Shown one piece after another: positions 44,098 through 53,059 of a DNA stretch of 64,000 nt. The notes below the pieces were generated by a model that worked only from the letters and a program-made list of their open reading frames with translations, had not been told where the DNA came from and ran no database searches. The position numbers and the translations under genes were made by a program. Where the stretch lies: contig NZ_QJJK01000002.1 of the NCBI RefSeq assembly GCF_003201475.1, forward strand, positions 124,001-188,000, given 5' to 3'. This DNA comes from Chelatococcus asaccharovorans (GTDB lineage Bacteria > Pseudomonadota > Alphaproteobacteria > Rhizobiales > Beijerinckiaceae). Position 1 is the first letter of the stretch, and every line of letters begins with the position of its first letter.

Positions 44098-45594
44098 TCA
44101 CCCGATGACGAAGGGATTGTCGATCTCTTCGGCGGTCGACAGCCAGACGGCCTTGGTCTGCAGATATTCGCGAATTCCCTCGACGCCGTTCTCGCGGCCG
44201 ATGCCGCTCTTCTTGTATCCGCCGAAGGGCGTCGTATAGGAGATGTCGCGGTAAGTATTCACCCACACGCTGCCCGCCTCGAGCATTTCGGACATCCGCA
44301 GAGCCTGGCGCATGTTGGCCGTCCAGACGCCGGCGGCAAGGCCGAACTCGCTGTCATTGGCAATCTCGACGGCTTCTTCCATCTCATCAAAGATGATGGT
44401 GGACAGAACCGGGCCGAAGACTTCCTCGCGGGCGATGCGCATTTCGTTGTTCACGCCGGTGAAGATCGTCGGCTCGATGAAGAAGCCTTCGGCACATTCG
44501 GCAATGTCGGGGCGCTTGCCGCCCAACACCAGTTCCGCCCCCTCCTGCCGCGCGATGTCGATATAGCCGAGCACCTTGTCATATTGCATGCGGTTGGCGA
44601 TCGGCCCGATCTGGGTCGTGATATCGCGCGGATTGCCGATGCGGGCCGACTTCGAGAAGGCCGCGAGCTTCTCCACGAACTGATCATGGATGCCGCGTTG
44701 GACGAGCAAGCGCGACCCGGCGATGCAGGTCTGGCCAACGGCGCCGAAGATGCCGCCGACCACGCCCCGCACCGCATTGTCGATGTCGGCGTCGCTGAAC
44801 ACGATGTTCGGGGACTTGCCGCCGAGCTCAAGACTAGCCCGCTTCACATCCTTGGCCGCGAGCGAATAGAGATAGGCACCCGTCGCGGTCGAACCGGTGA
44901 AGCCGAGATGGCGCGTCAGCGGATGCGTGACGAGCGGCTCGCCCGCCTCCTTGCCGAAGCCTGTGACGACATTGATGACGCCCGGCGGGAAGCCCGCGGC
45001 CTCGACGAGTTCCATGAGCTTGAGCGCCGTCGCGGAGGTATATTCCGCCGGCTTCATGACGATGGTGTTGCCCGCCGCCAGTGCCGGCGCCGCCTTGAGC
45101 GAGAGTAAGAGGAGCGGCGCGTTCCAGGGCACGATGCCGACGCAGACACCGAGCGGCTCGGGCCGCGAGAAGCTCAGCGCAGGCTTGTCGCAGGGATGGA
45201 CGACGCCCTCGATCTTGTCGGCAAGCCCGGCATAATAATAGAACCACTTCGGGATATAGCGGATCTGGTGCTGCATCTCGGCCAGCAGACGCCCGTTGTC
45301 GCGAACCTCGATCTCCGCCAGCGCGTCCGCATGCTCCTCGATCAGCTGGCCCAGGCGATAGATGAGCTTGCCGCGCTCGGAGGGGTGCATCTTGCCCCAA
45401 GGGCCTTCCTTGAAAGCCTTGTGTGCGGCCTGGATCGCCCGGTCCGCATCCGCCGCACCACCGCGCGCGACCATGGCCCACGGACGCGCGGTGAAGGGAT
45501 CGACGGTCTCGAAATACTCACCCGACGCGGGTTTAACCCACTCGCCTCCGATATACATATCCAATCGCGGCAGCTCGCCCGCATGCGATGTCAT
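44098..45594 (-). CDS. NAD(P)-dependent aldehyde dehydrogenase
   Basis: Oxidises an aldehyde to the acid in the cytoplasm; 498 residues, a normal length. Visible: the Asn of VPWNAPLLLLSLK, cofactor-site KPAEYTS, the general base Glu in LELGGKSPNIVFSDAD, the catalytic Cys in GQTCIAGSRLL, and the C-terminal GGYKKSGIGRENGVEGIREY. First gene of the minus-strand operon and divergent from the GntR gene. The relation to benzaldehyde or betaine-aldehyde enzymes cannot be decided by eye; with the TPP enzyme next to it, an aldehyde from a 2-oxo acid is the likely substrate (inference). Confidence 0.94.
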   Translation of the reverse strand: MTSHAGELPRLDMYIGGEWVKPASGEYFETVDPFTARPWAMVARGGAADADRAIQAAHKAFKEGPWGKMHPSERGKLIYRLGQLIEEHADALAEIEVRDNGRLLAEMQHQIRYIPKWFYYYAGLADKIEGVVHPCDKPALSFSRPEPLGVCVGIVPWNAPLLLLSLKAAPALAAGNTIVMKPAEYTSATALKLMELVEAAGFPPGVINVVTGFGKEAGEPLVTHPLTRHLGFTGSTATGAYLYSLAAKDVKRASLELGGKSPNIVFSDADIDNAVRGVVGGIFGAVGQTCIAGSRLLVQRGIHDQFVEKLAAFSKSARIGNPRDITTQIGPIANRMQYDKVLGYIDIARQEGAELVLGGKRPDIAECAEGFFIEPTIFTGVNNEMRIAREEVFGPVLSTIIFDEMEEAVEIANDSEFGLAAGVWTANMRQALRMSEMLEAGSVWVNTYRDISYTTPFGGYKKSGIGRENGVEGIREYLQTKAVWLSTAEEIDNPFVIG

Positions 45595-45700
45595 TCAACA
45601 CTCTCCCACAACTCAACCGAGCCGACGGCCCGCACGGCTATCCCCGATCGCGCGCTGCACCGCTGCGGCCGCCACATAATCTATCATTGAGTGATCGTTT

Positions 45701-45729
45701 TGATATCTCTTTTATGGATAGTGATATCA
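45701..45729. promoter_or_regulatory. Two candidate GntR operators, 21 bp apart
   Basis: TGATATCTC (GATATC 45702-45707) and GTGATATCAT (GATATC 45723-45728) have centres 21 bp apart, two helical turns, in the intergenic region between the divergent aldehyde dehydrogenase and GntR genes. The GT-ATAT-AC-like core fits the HutC/GntR group. Confidence 0.55.
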
Positions 45730-45817
45730 TTGAAAACCTGCTGTCAAGCGCCTGCAAGGCAAATTCATTGGAATGGCAGACTGGACAATTGTCTAAAGCG
45801 CGGCGTATCGTGTGAAT

Positions 45818-45830
45818 AGTGATATCCATT
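45818..45830. promoter_or_regulatory. Candidate GntR operator close to the regulator start
   Basis: AGTGATATCCATT, with GATATC at 45821-45826, lies 26 bases before the gntR ATG and repeats the core of the two sites at 45701-45729. It suggests autoregulation. Confidence 0.5.
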
Positions 45831-45852
45831 TATTCGCACCGCTGGATGGCGC

Positions 45853-46641
45853 ATGAGCGAGCAGCTTCCCGTAACGCAGCCCCTTTACGGCCAGATCAAA
45901 TCGGCGATCGAGAAGCGCATCCGTGCAGCCGAGTGGCCGGCAGACTTTCAAGTTCCGCGCGAAGAGGAACTGGCCGAGGAGTTCCGCGCATCGCGGCTCA
46001 CGGTTCGCCGCGCGCTGCGTGAACTCCAGACCGAGGGGATGCTGGTCCGCATCCAGGGCCGCGGCACCTTCGTCATCGGCCCGCGTATGCAATGCGCTAT
46101 CTTCGAGCTGCCCGACGTATCGGAAGAGATCGAGGATGGCGGCGGCGTGCATACCTGCGAAGTGATATCACTTTGCACCTTGCCCCGCGACAGCAGCCTC
46201 GCCAGCCTTCTCGCCGTGCCGAATGGGGGAGCGGTGTTCCACTCGCGCCTCCTGCACAAGGAGGATGGCACGCCGATCCAGATCGAGGACCGGTTCGTGA
46301 ATGCGGCGGAAGCGCCTGACTATCTGAAGCAGGACTTCACCCGCATCACGCCGCATGCCTATCTCCTGCGGGAGACGGAAGTCACCTATGTCGACAACAC
46401 GATCCGCGCCATCCGCCCGGACGAGGAGAGCCGGGCTGCGCTGCAGATCGACGGCAACCAGCCGTGCCTGCTCCTCGATCGCCGCACCTGGCGCGGTGAC
46501 ATCCCCGTCACGCGCAGCCGCTTTCTCTATCCCGGAGATCGCTATCGTCTTCGCAGCTCCCATGAAGCCACCACAAGTAGTGCGCGGTCGGGCGCGGCGT
46601 CCTCCACACCAATGAACGCATCCCCCCGGAGAATTCGATGA
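45853..46641 (+). CDS. GntR-family (HutC subfamily) transcriptional regulator
   Basis: Regulator of 262 residues. The GntR winged HTH is at the N-terminus (LYGQIKSAIEKRIRAAEWPA, then PREEELAEEFRASRLTVRRA and GRGTFVIG), followed by a UTRA ligand domain (VFHSRLLHKEDGTPIQIEDR, SRFLYPGDRYRL). It sits between two divergent operons and, through an ATGA overlap, is the first gene of the UbiD/UbiX operon. GATATC-centred dyads in the intergenic region and inside its own coding sequence at 46160-46173 are likely binding sites. Confidence 0.93.
   Translation: MSEQLPVTQPLYGQIKSAIEKRIRAAEWPADFQVPREEELAEEFRASRLTVRRALRELQTEGMLVRIQGRGTFVIGPRMQCAIFELPDVSEEIEDGGGVHTCEVISLCTLPRDSSLASLLAVPNGGAVFHSRLLHKEDGTPIQIEDRFVNAAEAPDYLKQDFTRITPHAYLLRETEVTYVDNTIRAIRPDEESRAALQIDGNQPCLLLDRRTWRGDIPVTRSRFLYPGDRYRLRSSHEATTSSARSGAASSTPMNASPRRIR
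46160..46173. promoter_or_regulatory. Perfect 14-bp palindrome inside gntR, candidate operator
   Basis: AAGTGATATCACTT is a perfect palindrome with the same GTGATATC core as the intergenic sites. It lies about 310 bases inside the regulator gene, which could allow looping or roadblock repression of the downstream operon. Confidence 0.5.
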
Positions 46642-47963
46642 GGGACTACATTGCGCGTTTGCGCGCGCGCGGCGATCTTCTGGTCGTCGACAAGGAGATC
46701 GATCCGTTTCATGAGCTGGCGGCCGTCACCGCCGCAGCGCAGAAGCGTTGGGACAAGCCCATTCTCTTCAACAAGGTGAAGGGGACGCGCTTTCCAGTCG
46801 TCACCAATGTCTATGGCTCGCGCGAGCGCCTCGCCGAGGTCATCGGCATCGACGCGAAGGATTTTTGCCGGCAATGGAGCAATCTGGCTGCTCTCGGCAA
46901 GGGAACCGCTGGAGCCGACCCGTTCGCCAGGGTTGAAGACGACGGGCTGATCGAATGCAAACTATCCGATCTACCGCTCATTACTTATTCAGACCGGGAT
47001 GCGGCCCCCTATTTCACCTCGGCGATGTTCATCGCCAAGGATCCGGAGACCGGCGTCGGCAACCTCTCCTATCATCGCTCGATGTATGTCAGCGACGATG
47101 AGCTGCGTTGCCGTCTCGCCCCGCGCCATCACCTCACAATCTATCACGAAAAGGCCGAGAAGATGGGCAAGCCGCTGGAGGCGGCGATGCTCATCGGCGC
47201 CCCGGCGACGTCCTTCCTCACCGCCGCCGCCCCCCTGCCCTATGACGTCGACGAGCTCGAGGTCGCCGCGCGCCTCAAGGGCGCGCCGATCGCCATGCGC
47301 AAGTGCAAGTACATCGACCTCGAGGTGCCGGCGGACACCGAAATCGTCATCGAGGGACGCTTCCTGCCCAACGAGCGCCGCGCCGAGGGCCCCTTCGGCG
47401 AGTTCATGGGCTACTATGTGCCCGAGGGCCCCAACGCCGTCTTCGAGGTGCTTGGCGTCACCGTGCGCCGCGACGCGGTGTTCCACAGCATTCTGTGCGG
47501 CTCGCCGGAGGAGGTGCTGACGCTGGAACTATCGGTCTCCGCGAATATCTATCAGCGCCTGAGTGCGGCCCTGCCCGGCATCCTCGATGTCACCTGCCAG
47601 CCCTTCGTGACCCATGCGATCATCAAGATCGACCCGCAGTTCGAGGGCCATGCCCGCCAGGTCATGCTCGCCACCATCGGCGCCGAACCGATCTGGGCCA
47701 AGGTGGTCACCGTCGTCGATGACGACGTGAACATCTACGACATGGATGACGTGATGTGGGCAATCCTCACCCGTTGCCGGCCGGATAAGGACATGCTGAT
47801 CATCCCTGAGACGCCGTCCTTCTATCGCGACGACGCCAAGGACCACTGGGGCCGTCTCCTGATCGACGCCACCAAGCCGTTCAACCGGCGTGAGGAATTC
47901 GAGCGCAAGAAGATTAGGCTTGCCGACACGGTCAATCTGGCGGACTGGTTCCCGAACGCCTGA
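46638..47963 (+). CDS. UbiD-family prenylated-FMN decarboxylase
   Basis: Reversible (de)carboxylase of 441 residues that uses prenylated FMN. Markers are TYSDRDAAPYFTSAMFIAKD, GVGNLSYHRSMY with the conserved Arg, and EGPFGEFMGYYVPEGPN carrying the catalytic Glu residues of the E-R-E set. Length is close to UbiD-type aromatic acid decarboxylases. It starts in the gntR stop codon and is followed in TGATG overlap by the gene for the enzyme that makes its cofactor. The substrate is probably an aromatic or alpha,beta-unsaturated acid, as for the family, and not the quinone precursor (inference from the operon). Confidence 0.93.
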   Translation: MRDYIARLRARGDLLVVDKEIDPFHELAAVTAAAQKRWDKPILFNKVKGTRFPVVTNVYGSRERLAEVIGIDAKDFCRQWSNLAALGKGTAGADPFARVEDDGLIECKLSDLPLITYSDRDAAPYFTSAMFIAKDPETGVGNLSYHRSMYVSDDELRCRLAPRHHLTIYHEKAEKMGKPLEAAMLIGAPATSFLTAAAPLPYDVDELEVAARLKGAPIAMRKCKYIDLEVPADTEIVIEGRFLPNERRAEGPFGEFMGYYVPEGPNAVFEVLGVTVRRDAVFHSILCGSPEEVLTLELSVSANIYQRLSAALPGILDVTCQPFVTHAIIKIDPQFEGHARQVMLATIGAEPIWAKVVTVVDDDVNIYDMDDVMWAILTRCRPDKDMLIIPETPSFYRDDAKDHWGRLLIDATKPFNRREEFERKKIRLADTVNLADWFPNA

Positions 47964-48583
47964 TGGGACACGGGATGACTGGAGCAGAACCACAACGCAT
48001 CATCGTCGGGATCAGCGGCGCATCCGGGGCCATATATGGCGTCCGCGCCCTTGACCTGTTGCAGGCCGCGGGGGTGGAGACGCATCTCGTCGTCACGCGC
48101 TCCGCCCATCTCACACTATCGCAGGAGCTCGGGCTTGCGCCGGCCGCGCTCGCCGAGAAGGCGACCGTCGTGCATAACGTGGCCGATATCGGCGCGTCGA
48201 TTTCCAGCGGCTCGTTCCGCACGCTCGGAATGCTGATCGCGCCCTGCTCGGTGCGCACGATGTCGGAGATCGCGACCGGCGTCACCTCGAGCCTCATGAG
48301 CCGCGCTGCCGACGTCGTCCTGAAGGAGCGGCGCAAGCTCGTGCTGATGGTGCGCGAGACACCGCTCCACCTGGGGCATCTGCGTACGATGACCGCACTC
48401 AGCGAGATGGGGGCGATCATCATGCCGCCGGTCCCGGCCTTCTATGCCCTGCCCACCTCTTTGGCGGACATGGTGGACCATTCGGTCGGACGGGCGCTCG
48501 ATCTGTTCGACATCGAGACGGGTTCGGTCCGCCGCTGGGCGGGCATGGCGGCAGCCCGCAAGGCCGATCCCGACTTGCCTTGA
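47963..48583 (+). CDS. ubiX: UbiX-type flavin prenyltransferase
   Basis: Makes prenylated FMN, the cofactor of UbiD-type enzymes; 206 residues. The flavoprotein start IIVGISGASGAIYGVRALDL, SISSGSFRTLGMLIAPCSVR and KLVLMVRETPLHLGHLRTMT are diagnostic. It overlaps the UbiD gene by one base. A dedicated ubiX copy next to a ubiD-type gene is usual for catabolic UbiD systems. Confidence 0.95.
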   Translation: MGHGMTGAEPQRIIVGISGASGAIYGVRALDLLQAAGVETHLVVTRSAHLTLSQELGLAPAALAEKATVVHNVADIGASISSGSFRTLGMLIAPCSVRTMSEIATGVTSSLMSRAADVVLKERRKLVLMVRETPLHLGHLRTMTALSEMGAIIMPPVPAFYALPTSLADMVDHSVGRALDLFDIETGSVRRWAGMAAARKADPDLP

Positions 48584-48608
48584 ACGCATGCCTGGAGACT
48601 TCCGCGTC

Positions 48609-49355
48609 ATGACATTCCCATCGGCTCGCATCGAGCGCCCCCGTCCCGTGCATGGCACGACAGTCGGCATCATGGTGCTGGATACGCGCTTTCATCGCCT
48701 GCCCGGCGACGTCGCGAATGCAGAGACCTGGCCGTTTCCCGTCCAGTTTCGCGTGGTGCGCGGCGTGCGCCCGCAGGACGTCATCGCGGGCAACCCGGCT
48801 GACGCACTTGCGCGCTTCTACGAGGCGATCGACGACCTTGTTGGCACAGGCGTCGCGGGCATCACGACGAGTTGCGGCTTTCTCGCGGCCGTGCACCCGG
48901 AGTTGCGCCGCTACAGCCCGGTACCGATCGCCACATCGAGCCTGATGCAGATCCCGCTTGCCCTGTCCCTCCTGCCCGAGGCACAGACGGTCGGTATCAT
49001 CGTGTCCGACAAGGCCGCCCTCAAGGACGCGCATTTCCGCAATAGCGGCGCGCCCCTCGGCCTGCCGATGGGGGAACTCCCCTTCGATGGCCCGATCCGC
49101 TCGCATATGCGCGACAACGCCCCCCTTGCCGACCATGCCGCGCAGGAACGCGAGGTTCTGGAGGTGGTGGAGCGGATGCTGACGGAAACCCCGTCGATCG
49201 GCGCCATCGTATCTGAATGCGCCAACCTGCCCCCGTTCTCCGCCGCTATCCGGCAAACCTTCGGGCTGCCGGTCTATGATATCGTCTCGCTGGTCGAATG
49301 GATGTATGCCGGGCTCAAGCCGCGCCGCTTCGACGATGCCACGCGGGCGCGCTGA
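48609..49355 (+). CDS. Aspartate/glutamate/hydantoin racemase family protein
   Basis: Protein of about 248 residues of the cofactor-independent two-cysteine racemase superfamily. The first Cys is in ITTSCGFLA and the second in VSECANLPPFS, and VGIIVSDKAALKD and VYDIVSLVEWMYAG fit the fold. ATG 48609 has CTGGAGA about 10 bases upstream; ATG 48588 is possible. It overlaps the next gene by one base (TGATG). Probably racemises an amino acid so that one enantiomer can be used by the flavin dehydrogenase encoded behind it (inference). Confidence 0.85.
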   Translation: MTFPSARIERPRPVHGTTVGIMVLDTRFHRLPGDVANAETWPFPVQFRVVRGVRPQDVIAGNPADALARFYEAIDDLVGTGVAGITTSCGFLAAVHPELRRYSPVPIATSSLMQIPLALSLLPEAQTVGIIVSDKAALKDAHFRNSGAPLGLPMGELPFDGPIRSHMRDNAPLADHAAQEREVLEVVERMLTETPSIGAIVSECANLPPFSAAIRQTFGLPVYDIVSLVEWMYAGLKPRRFDDATRAR

Positions 49356-50470
49356 TGCCGCCGACGTCGACCCATGACCTCATCGTCGTCGGGGGTGGGC
49401 TGATCGGCTCCGCCATTGCCTGGGGTGCGAGCCGGGCCGGCGCGGATGTCATCCTTCTCGATGAGGGCGACGTCGCCTTCCGTGCGGCGCGCGGCAATTT
49501 CGGCCTGATCTGGCTTCAGGGCAAGGGGGTGGGCAAGCCGCCCTATATGCGCTGGTCGCTCCAGGCCGGACATCTCTGGCGCGAGTTCGCGACCCTTCTC
49601 GTCGAAGAAACGGGGATCGATATCGGCTGGAGCCAGCCGGGCGGCCTGCAATTCTGCTTCTCCGAAGCCGATATTGAGAAATGCCGGCGCATCGAAGCTG
49701 AGACACGGACCGACGGCGGCGACATCGCCATTACGGTGATGGATCGCGCCGGCGTCGAGGCGCTTGTTCCCGCCATCGGACCCGAGGTCATCGGCGGCGC
49801 CTATTCGACCCTCGATTCGCATGTGAGCCCGCTTTATCTGCTGCGCGCCCTGCAGCAGGGGCTACAAGCCCGCGGCGGTCACTACTGGTCAGCTGCGCCA
49901 GCCACCGCAGTCCGGCGGGACCAAGGCGCTTTCGCCGTCGAGACCCCGCGTGGCCGCGTGGCTGGCAAGCGCATCGTCATCGCGGCAGGGCTCGGTGCGG
50001 CGAAGCTCGCGCCCGAGGTCGGCCTCGCCATGCCGGTACGGCCCGAGCGCGGGCAGATCGTCGTGACCGAGCGGGTGAAGCCGTTCTTTCCCTATGTCGG
50101 ATCCGGCGTGCGGCAAACCGTGGAAGGCTCCTTCCTGATCGGCAGCAGCCACGAGGAGGCCGGCTTCAGCGAGGCAACGGACGTCAGCACGGGCGCGGCC
50201 CTTTGTGCCTCCGCCATCCGCGCCTTCCCCCAGCTCGCAGAGGTGGGCGTGGTGCGGAGCTGGGGGTCGCTGCGGGTGATGACGCCCGACGGCATGCCGA
50301 TCTATGAGGAATCAGAGCGCTGCCCGGGCGCCTACAGCGCCACCTGCCACAGCGGCGTGACGCTTTGCAGCGCCCATGCCCTCATCCTCGGCCCGGCGCT
50401 TGCCGCCGGCACATTGCCCGAGGCCGTTTCCTATTTCCGGAGCGATCGGTTCGATGTTCAGGCGCATTGA
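49355..50470 (+). CDS. FAD-dependent amino acid dehydrogenase, DadA/beta-subunit type
   Basis: Flavoprotein of 371 residues of the DAO family. FAD-binding DLIVVGGGLIGSAIAWGASR at the N-terminus, then ARGNFGLIWLQGKG, the C-terminal VRSWGSLRVMTPDGMPIYEE and GAYSATCHSGVTLCSAHALI. It is the substrate-oxidising (beta) subunit in assemblies like HcnC, OoxB/NoxB and LhpB. The two other subunit genes follow directly, with 17-base and 4-base overlaps. Together they oxidise an amino or imino acid and pass electrons to the respiratory chain (inference by family). Confidence 0.9.
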   Translation: MPPTSTHDLIVVGGGLIGSAIAWGASRAGADVILLDEGDVAFRAARGNFGLIWLQGKGVGKPPYMRWSLQAGHLWREFATLLVEETGIDIGWSQPGGLQFCFSEADIEKCRRIEAETRTDGGDIAITVMDRAGVEALVPAIGPEVIGGAYSTLDSHVSPLYLLRALQQGLQARGGHYWSAAPATAVRRDQGAFAVETPRGRVAGKRIVIAAGLGAAKLAPEVGLAMPVRPERGQIVVTERVKPFFPYVGSGVRQTVEGSFLIGSSHEEAGFSEATDVSTGAALCASAIRAFPQLAEVGVVRSWGSLRVMTPDGMPIYEESERCPGAYSATCHSGVTLCSAHALILGPALAAGTLPEAVSYFRSDRFDVQAH

Positions 50471-50762
50471 CGGCGGCGACAACGGTACGGCCGGCGCCCT
50501 GTCCTTCGACGGACAGGCCATCCCGTTTCGAGCCGGGGACACGGTCGCAGCAGCCTTGCTCGCCGCGGGGGTCGCCGATGTCCGCGATAATCCCGTCGAT
50601 GGCTCGCGGCGCGCGCCCTATTGCATGATGGGCGTCTGCTTCGAATGCCTTGTCGAAATCGACGGCCGGCAGAATCAGCAGGCCTGCCTCGTCGCCGCAA
50701 AGCCTGGCATGCGGATCCGCCGGCAGGCCGGTGCCCGGCTCCTGCCGGAGGGCGCGTTGTGA
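50454..50762 (+). CDS. Small [2Fe-2S] subunit of the flavin dehydrogenase
   Basis: Ferredoxin-like subunit of 102 residues (gamma subunit; compare HcnA and LhpF). The cluster motif is PYCMMGVCFECLVEIDG with a fourth Cys in QQACLV. Start ATG 50454 lies inside the end of the beta-subunit gene, and its stop overlaps the GTG of the next gene. Confidence 0.92.
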   Translation: MFRRIDGGDNGTAGALSFDGQAIPFRAGDTVAAALLAAGVADVRDNPVDGSRRAPYCMMGVCFECLVEIDGRQNQQACLVAAKPGMRIRRQAGARLLPEGAL

Positions 50763-52168
50763 GCGAGCCCTGGGATGCGGTCGTCATCGGCGCGGGGCCG
50801 GCCGGCATGGCGGCTGCGTCGACGCTGGCCGAGGGCGGCGTGCGCACGCTCCTCGTGGACGAGCAGGCGGAGCTCGGCGGCCAGATCTATCGCGCGATCG
50901 AGCGCAACCGCGCCGATCCGGCGCTCGCCCGTATCCTCGGGCCCGACTATCTCAAGGGCGGGATGCTGGTCGACCGGCTCAGGGCGAGCCCCGCGCAACT
51001 GGCCCTCAGCACGCTCGTCTGGCGCATCGACGATGATCTGACGGTCTGGACGCGGACCGCCGGCACGGTTGCGGCCGTCCGGGCGAGCGCGATCATTGTC
51101 GCGACCGGCGCCATGGAACGGCCGGCCCCGACGGCGGGCTGGACGCTGCCGGGGGTGATGACCATCGGCGCCCTGCAGATCCTGCTCAAATCGGCGCGGC
51201 TCACCCCGTCCGGCCGCCTCGTTCTCGCGGGCAGCGGCCCGCTGTTCTATCTCTTCGCACGCCAATGCGTAGCGGCGGGCGTCAAGGATCTCACCCTGCT
51301 CGATACGGCGCCGACGCGGCAGATGTGGAGCGCCTTGCCCCTCCTGCCGAGCGCGCTCGGCGGCGAAGGCTGGCGCTATCTCACGAAGGGCGTGAAACTG
51401 CTGGCCGCCCTGCGCCTGGCGCGTGTGCCGGTCTATCGCGATGTGCGGGACATCGCCATCGAAGGCGACGGCCGTGCGGAGGCGGTCCGCTTCACCACAG
51501 GCCGACGCGCCCATCGCCTGCCGTGCGACACGGTGGGGCTGCATGAGGGCGTCATTCCGCACCAGCAGATGACGCGTTCTCTCGATGTCGCGCATGATTT
51601 CGACGAAGCGCAGCGCTGTTTCCGGCCACGGCACGACGCGTCCGGCCGCCTGTCGAAGCCCGGCATTTTCGTGGCCGGCGATGCCGGCGGCATCATCGGT
51701 GCGGAAGCGAGTGCCCAGGATGGGGCGATCGCGGCGCTCTCGGCCCTCCACGATCTAGGGCGCCTGACCGACGAGGCGCGCGACCGCCGCATCGCGGAGG
51801 CCGGGCGCGTGCGACGCGCGCATCTCACCGCCCGCCCGTTTCTCGACAGGCTTTATCAGCCGCGGGCCGCGGTTCTCGACCCGCCCGACGCGGTCACCGT
51901 CTGCCGCTGCGAGGTCGTCACGGCGGGAGCACTCCGCGACGTCGCCAATAAGGGCGCGCCTGGCCCGAACCAGGCCAAGGCCTTCCTGCGCTGCGGCATG
52001 GGACCATGCCAGGGCCGGCTGTGCGGACCCACCGTGACCGCGGTGTTCGCGCGCGAAACCGGCCTCGACCCGGCGGAGACGGGCTACTACCACATCCGCA
52101 GCCCGCTGAAGCCCATTACGGTGGGCGAGCTCGCAGGGGCGGCTGGCGCGGTGGAACGGGAGGGCTAA
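50759..52168 (+). CDS. FAD/NAD(P)-binding alpha subunit with C-terminal [2Fe-2S] domain
   Basis: Subunit of 469 residues (compare HcnB, OoxA/NoxA, LhpE). Dinucleotide fold DAVVIGAGPAGMAAASTLAE at the N-terminus, a second nucleotide site GRLVLAGSGPLFYLFARQC, and a C-terminal BFD-like cluster domain with VTVCRCEVV and RCGMGPCQGRLCG supplying the cysteines. GTG 50759 is used, overlapping the previous stop (GTGA). Completes a three-subunit flavin dehydrogenase. Confidence 0.92.
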   Translation: MSEPWDAVVIGAGPAGMAAASTLAEGGVRTLLVDEQAELGGQIYRAIERNRADPALARILGPDYLKGGMLVDRLRASPAQLALSTLVWRIDDDLTVWTRTAGTVAAVRASAIIVATGAMERPAPTAGWTLPGVMTIGALQILLKSARLTPSGRLVLAGSGPLFYLFARQCVAAGVKDLTLLDTAPTRQMWSALPLLPSALGGEGWRYLTKGVKLLAALRLARVPVYRDVRDIAIEGDGRAEAVRFTTGRRAHRLPCDTVGLHEGVIPHQQMTRSLDVAHDFDEAQRCFRPRHDASGRLSKPGIFVAGDAGGIIGAEASAQDGAIAALSALHDLGRLTDEARDRRIAEAGRVRRAHLTARPFLDRLYQPRAAVLDPPDAVTVCRCEVVTAGALRDVANKGAPGPNQAKAFLRCGMGPCQGRLCGPTVTAVFARETGLDPAETGYYHIRSPLKPITVGELAGAAGAVEREG

Positions 52169-52268
52169 GATCCGAAGGGTTGATTCGTGATTTTCCCGCA
52201 TGGGGGTCATCCGGAGGTCGAACGACTTTCTCGGATCCATGCTGGAGCCCTTGGACCGGAGCCGCGCC

Positions 52269-52793
52269 ATGACCTCCCCCCTCAAGACACCGCTCTGGGA
52301 CTTCGCGCTCGACCTTTACGGCCGCCCCGGCGTATCGCAGGCCTGCCTGACCTTGCAGGACGAGGCAGGCGTCGACGTCATCCATCTCATCGTCATTGCC
52401 TATGCCGACCACGTCGGTTCGCCACTGAGCGCGGACGAAATCCGCGCTTTGCACGAGGCCATGGCGGACTGGCGCACCGGCGCGGTGCTGCCACTGCGGG
52501 CCGCCCGCCGCTTCCTGAAGGCACCGCTGCCGGTCCTCGACGCGGAGAAGGAGGCCCTGCGTGATGCGGTGAAAGCCGTCGAGCTCAAGGCCGAACAGTT
52601 GCAGCTCGCGATGGCCTATGGCTGGCTCACTGCACGTGCAGACAAGGAAGGCTTGCCGAAGGAAGGCCTGCCGCTCGCGCAGGCCCTGGGCAACCTGCTG
52701 GTTTCCTCGCATGGCCAAGCTGGCATGCTACCCGCGGTTGAGCAGGCGCTCGCGACGGTGATCGACGCCGTCAAAACGATCGACCGGCGGTAA
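52269..52793 (+). CDS. TIGR02444 family protein
   Basis: Cytosolic protein of about 174 residues, mostly alpha-helical. The conserved front PLWDFALDLYGRPGVSQACL and EAGVDVIHLIVIAYADHVGS are characteristic of this family of unknown function. GGAG is 8 bases before ATG 52269. It is in the same direction as the dehydrogenase genes, 100 bp behind them, but the family occurs in unrelated contexts, so a functional link is doubtful. Confidence 0.85.
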   Translation: MTSPLKTPLWDFALDLYGRPGVSQACLTLQDEAGVDVIHLIVIAYADHVGSPLSADEIRALHEAMADWRTGAVLPLRAARRFLKAPLPVLDAEKEALRDAVKAVELKAEQLQLAMAYGWLTARADKEGLPKEGLPLAQALGNLLVSSHGQAGMLPAVEQALATVIDAVKTIDRR

Positions 52794-52918
52794 CGGGTAG
52801 CTCGGAGCGAACGCCGCCGTCATCTGCCTCCGCCCTCTGCCGGCCCCGCCCCACACACATCTTGAAGCACCGCGTGTGGCGCGCCGACGGCGCGATGTCG
52901 TGCCCCGGACGCAGGCAA

Positions 52919-52939
52919 AATTTGAATGATAATCAAATT
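52919..52939. promoter_or_regulatory. Dyad with Fur-box-like core
   Basis: AATTTGA and TCAAATT form a perfect 7-bp inverted repeat with 7 bases between. The inside contains AATGATAATCA, identical to 11 bases of the classical Fur box. May equally be the site of a different regulator. Confidence 0.35.
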
Positions 52940-53039
52940 CCTGAACGACAGGTTCCGCGCGGGATGCCGCCGCGCGGAGCATTTCAAACTTGAACCGGCT
53001 CGCCCCGAGCAGTACCCGAATTTTATTATAATAGAAAAT

Positions 53040-53059
53040 ATTTGAAGTAATATTCAAAT
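53040..53059. promoter_or_regulatory. ATTTGAA-N6-TTCAAAT dyad before the monooxygenase
   Basis: Perfect 7-bp inverted repeat, 65 bases upstream of ATG 53125. It shares the TTTGAA half-site with the dyad at 52919-52939 and with TTCAAACTTGAA near 52984, so one regulator may bind all three. Confidence 0.45.

Noticed and set aside
49355-52168. Hydrogen cyanide synthase hcnABC
   Set aside because: Subunit types match, but the gene order differs (DadA-like subunit first, then ferredoxin, then alpha subunit) and the operon holds a racemase and UbiD/UbiX, so an amino or imino acid dehydrogenase is more likely.
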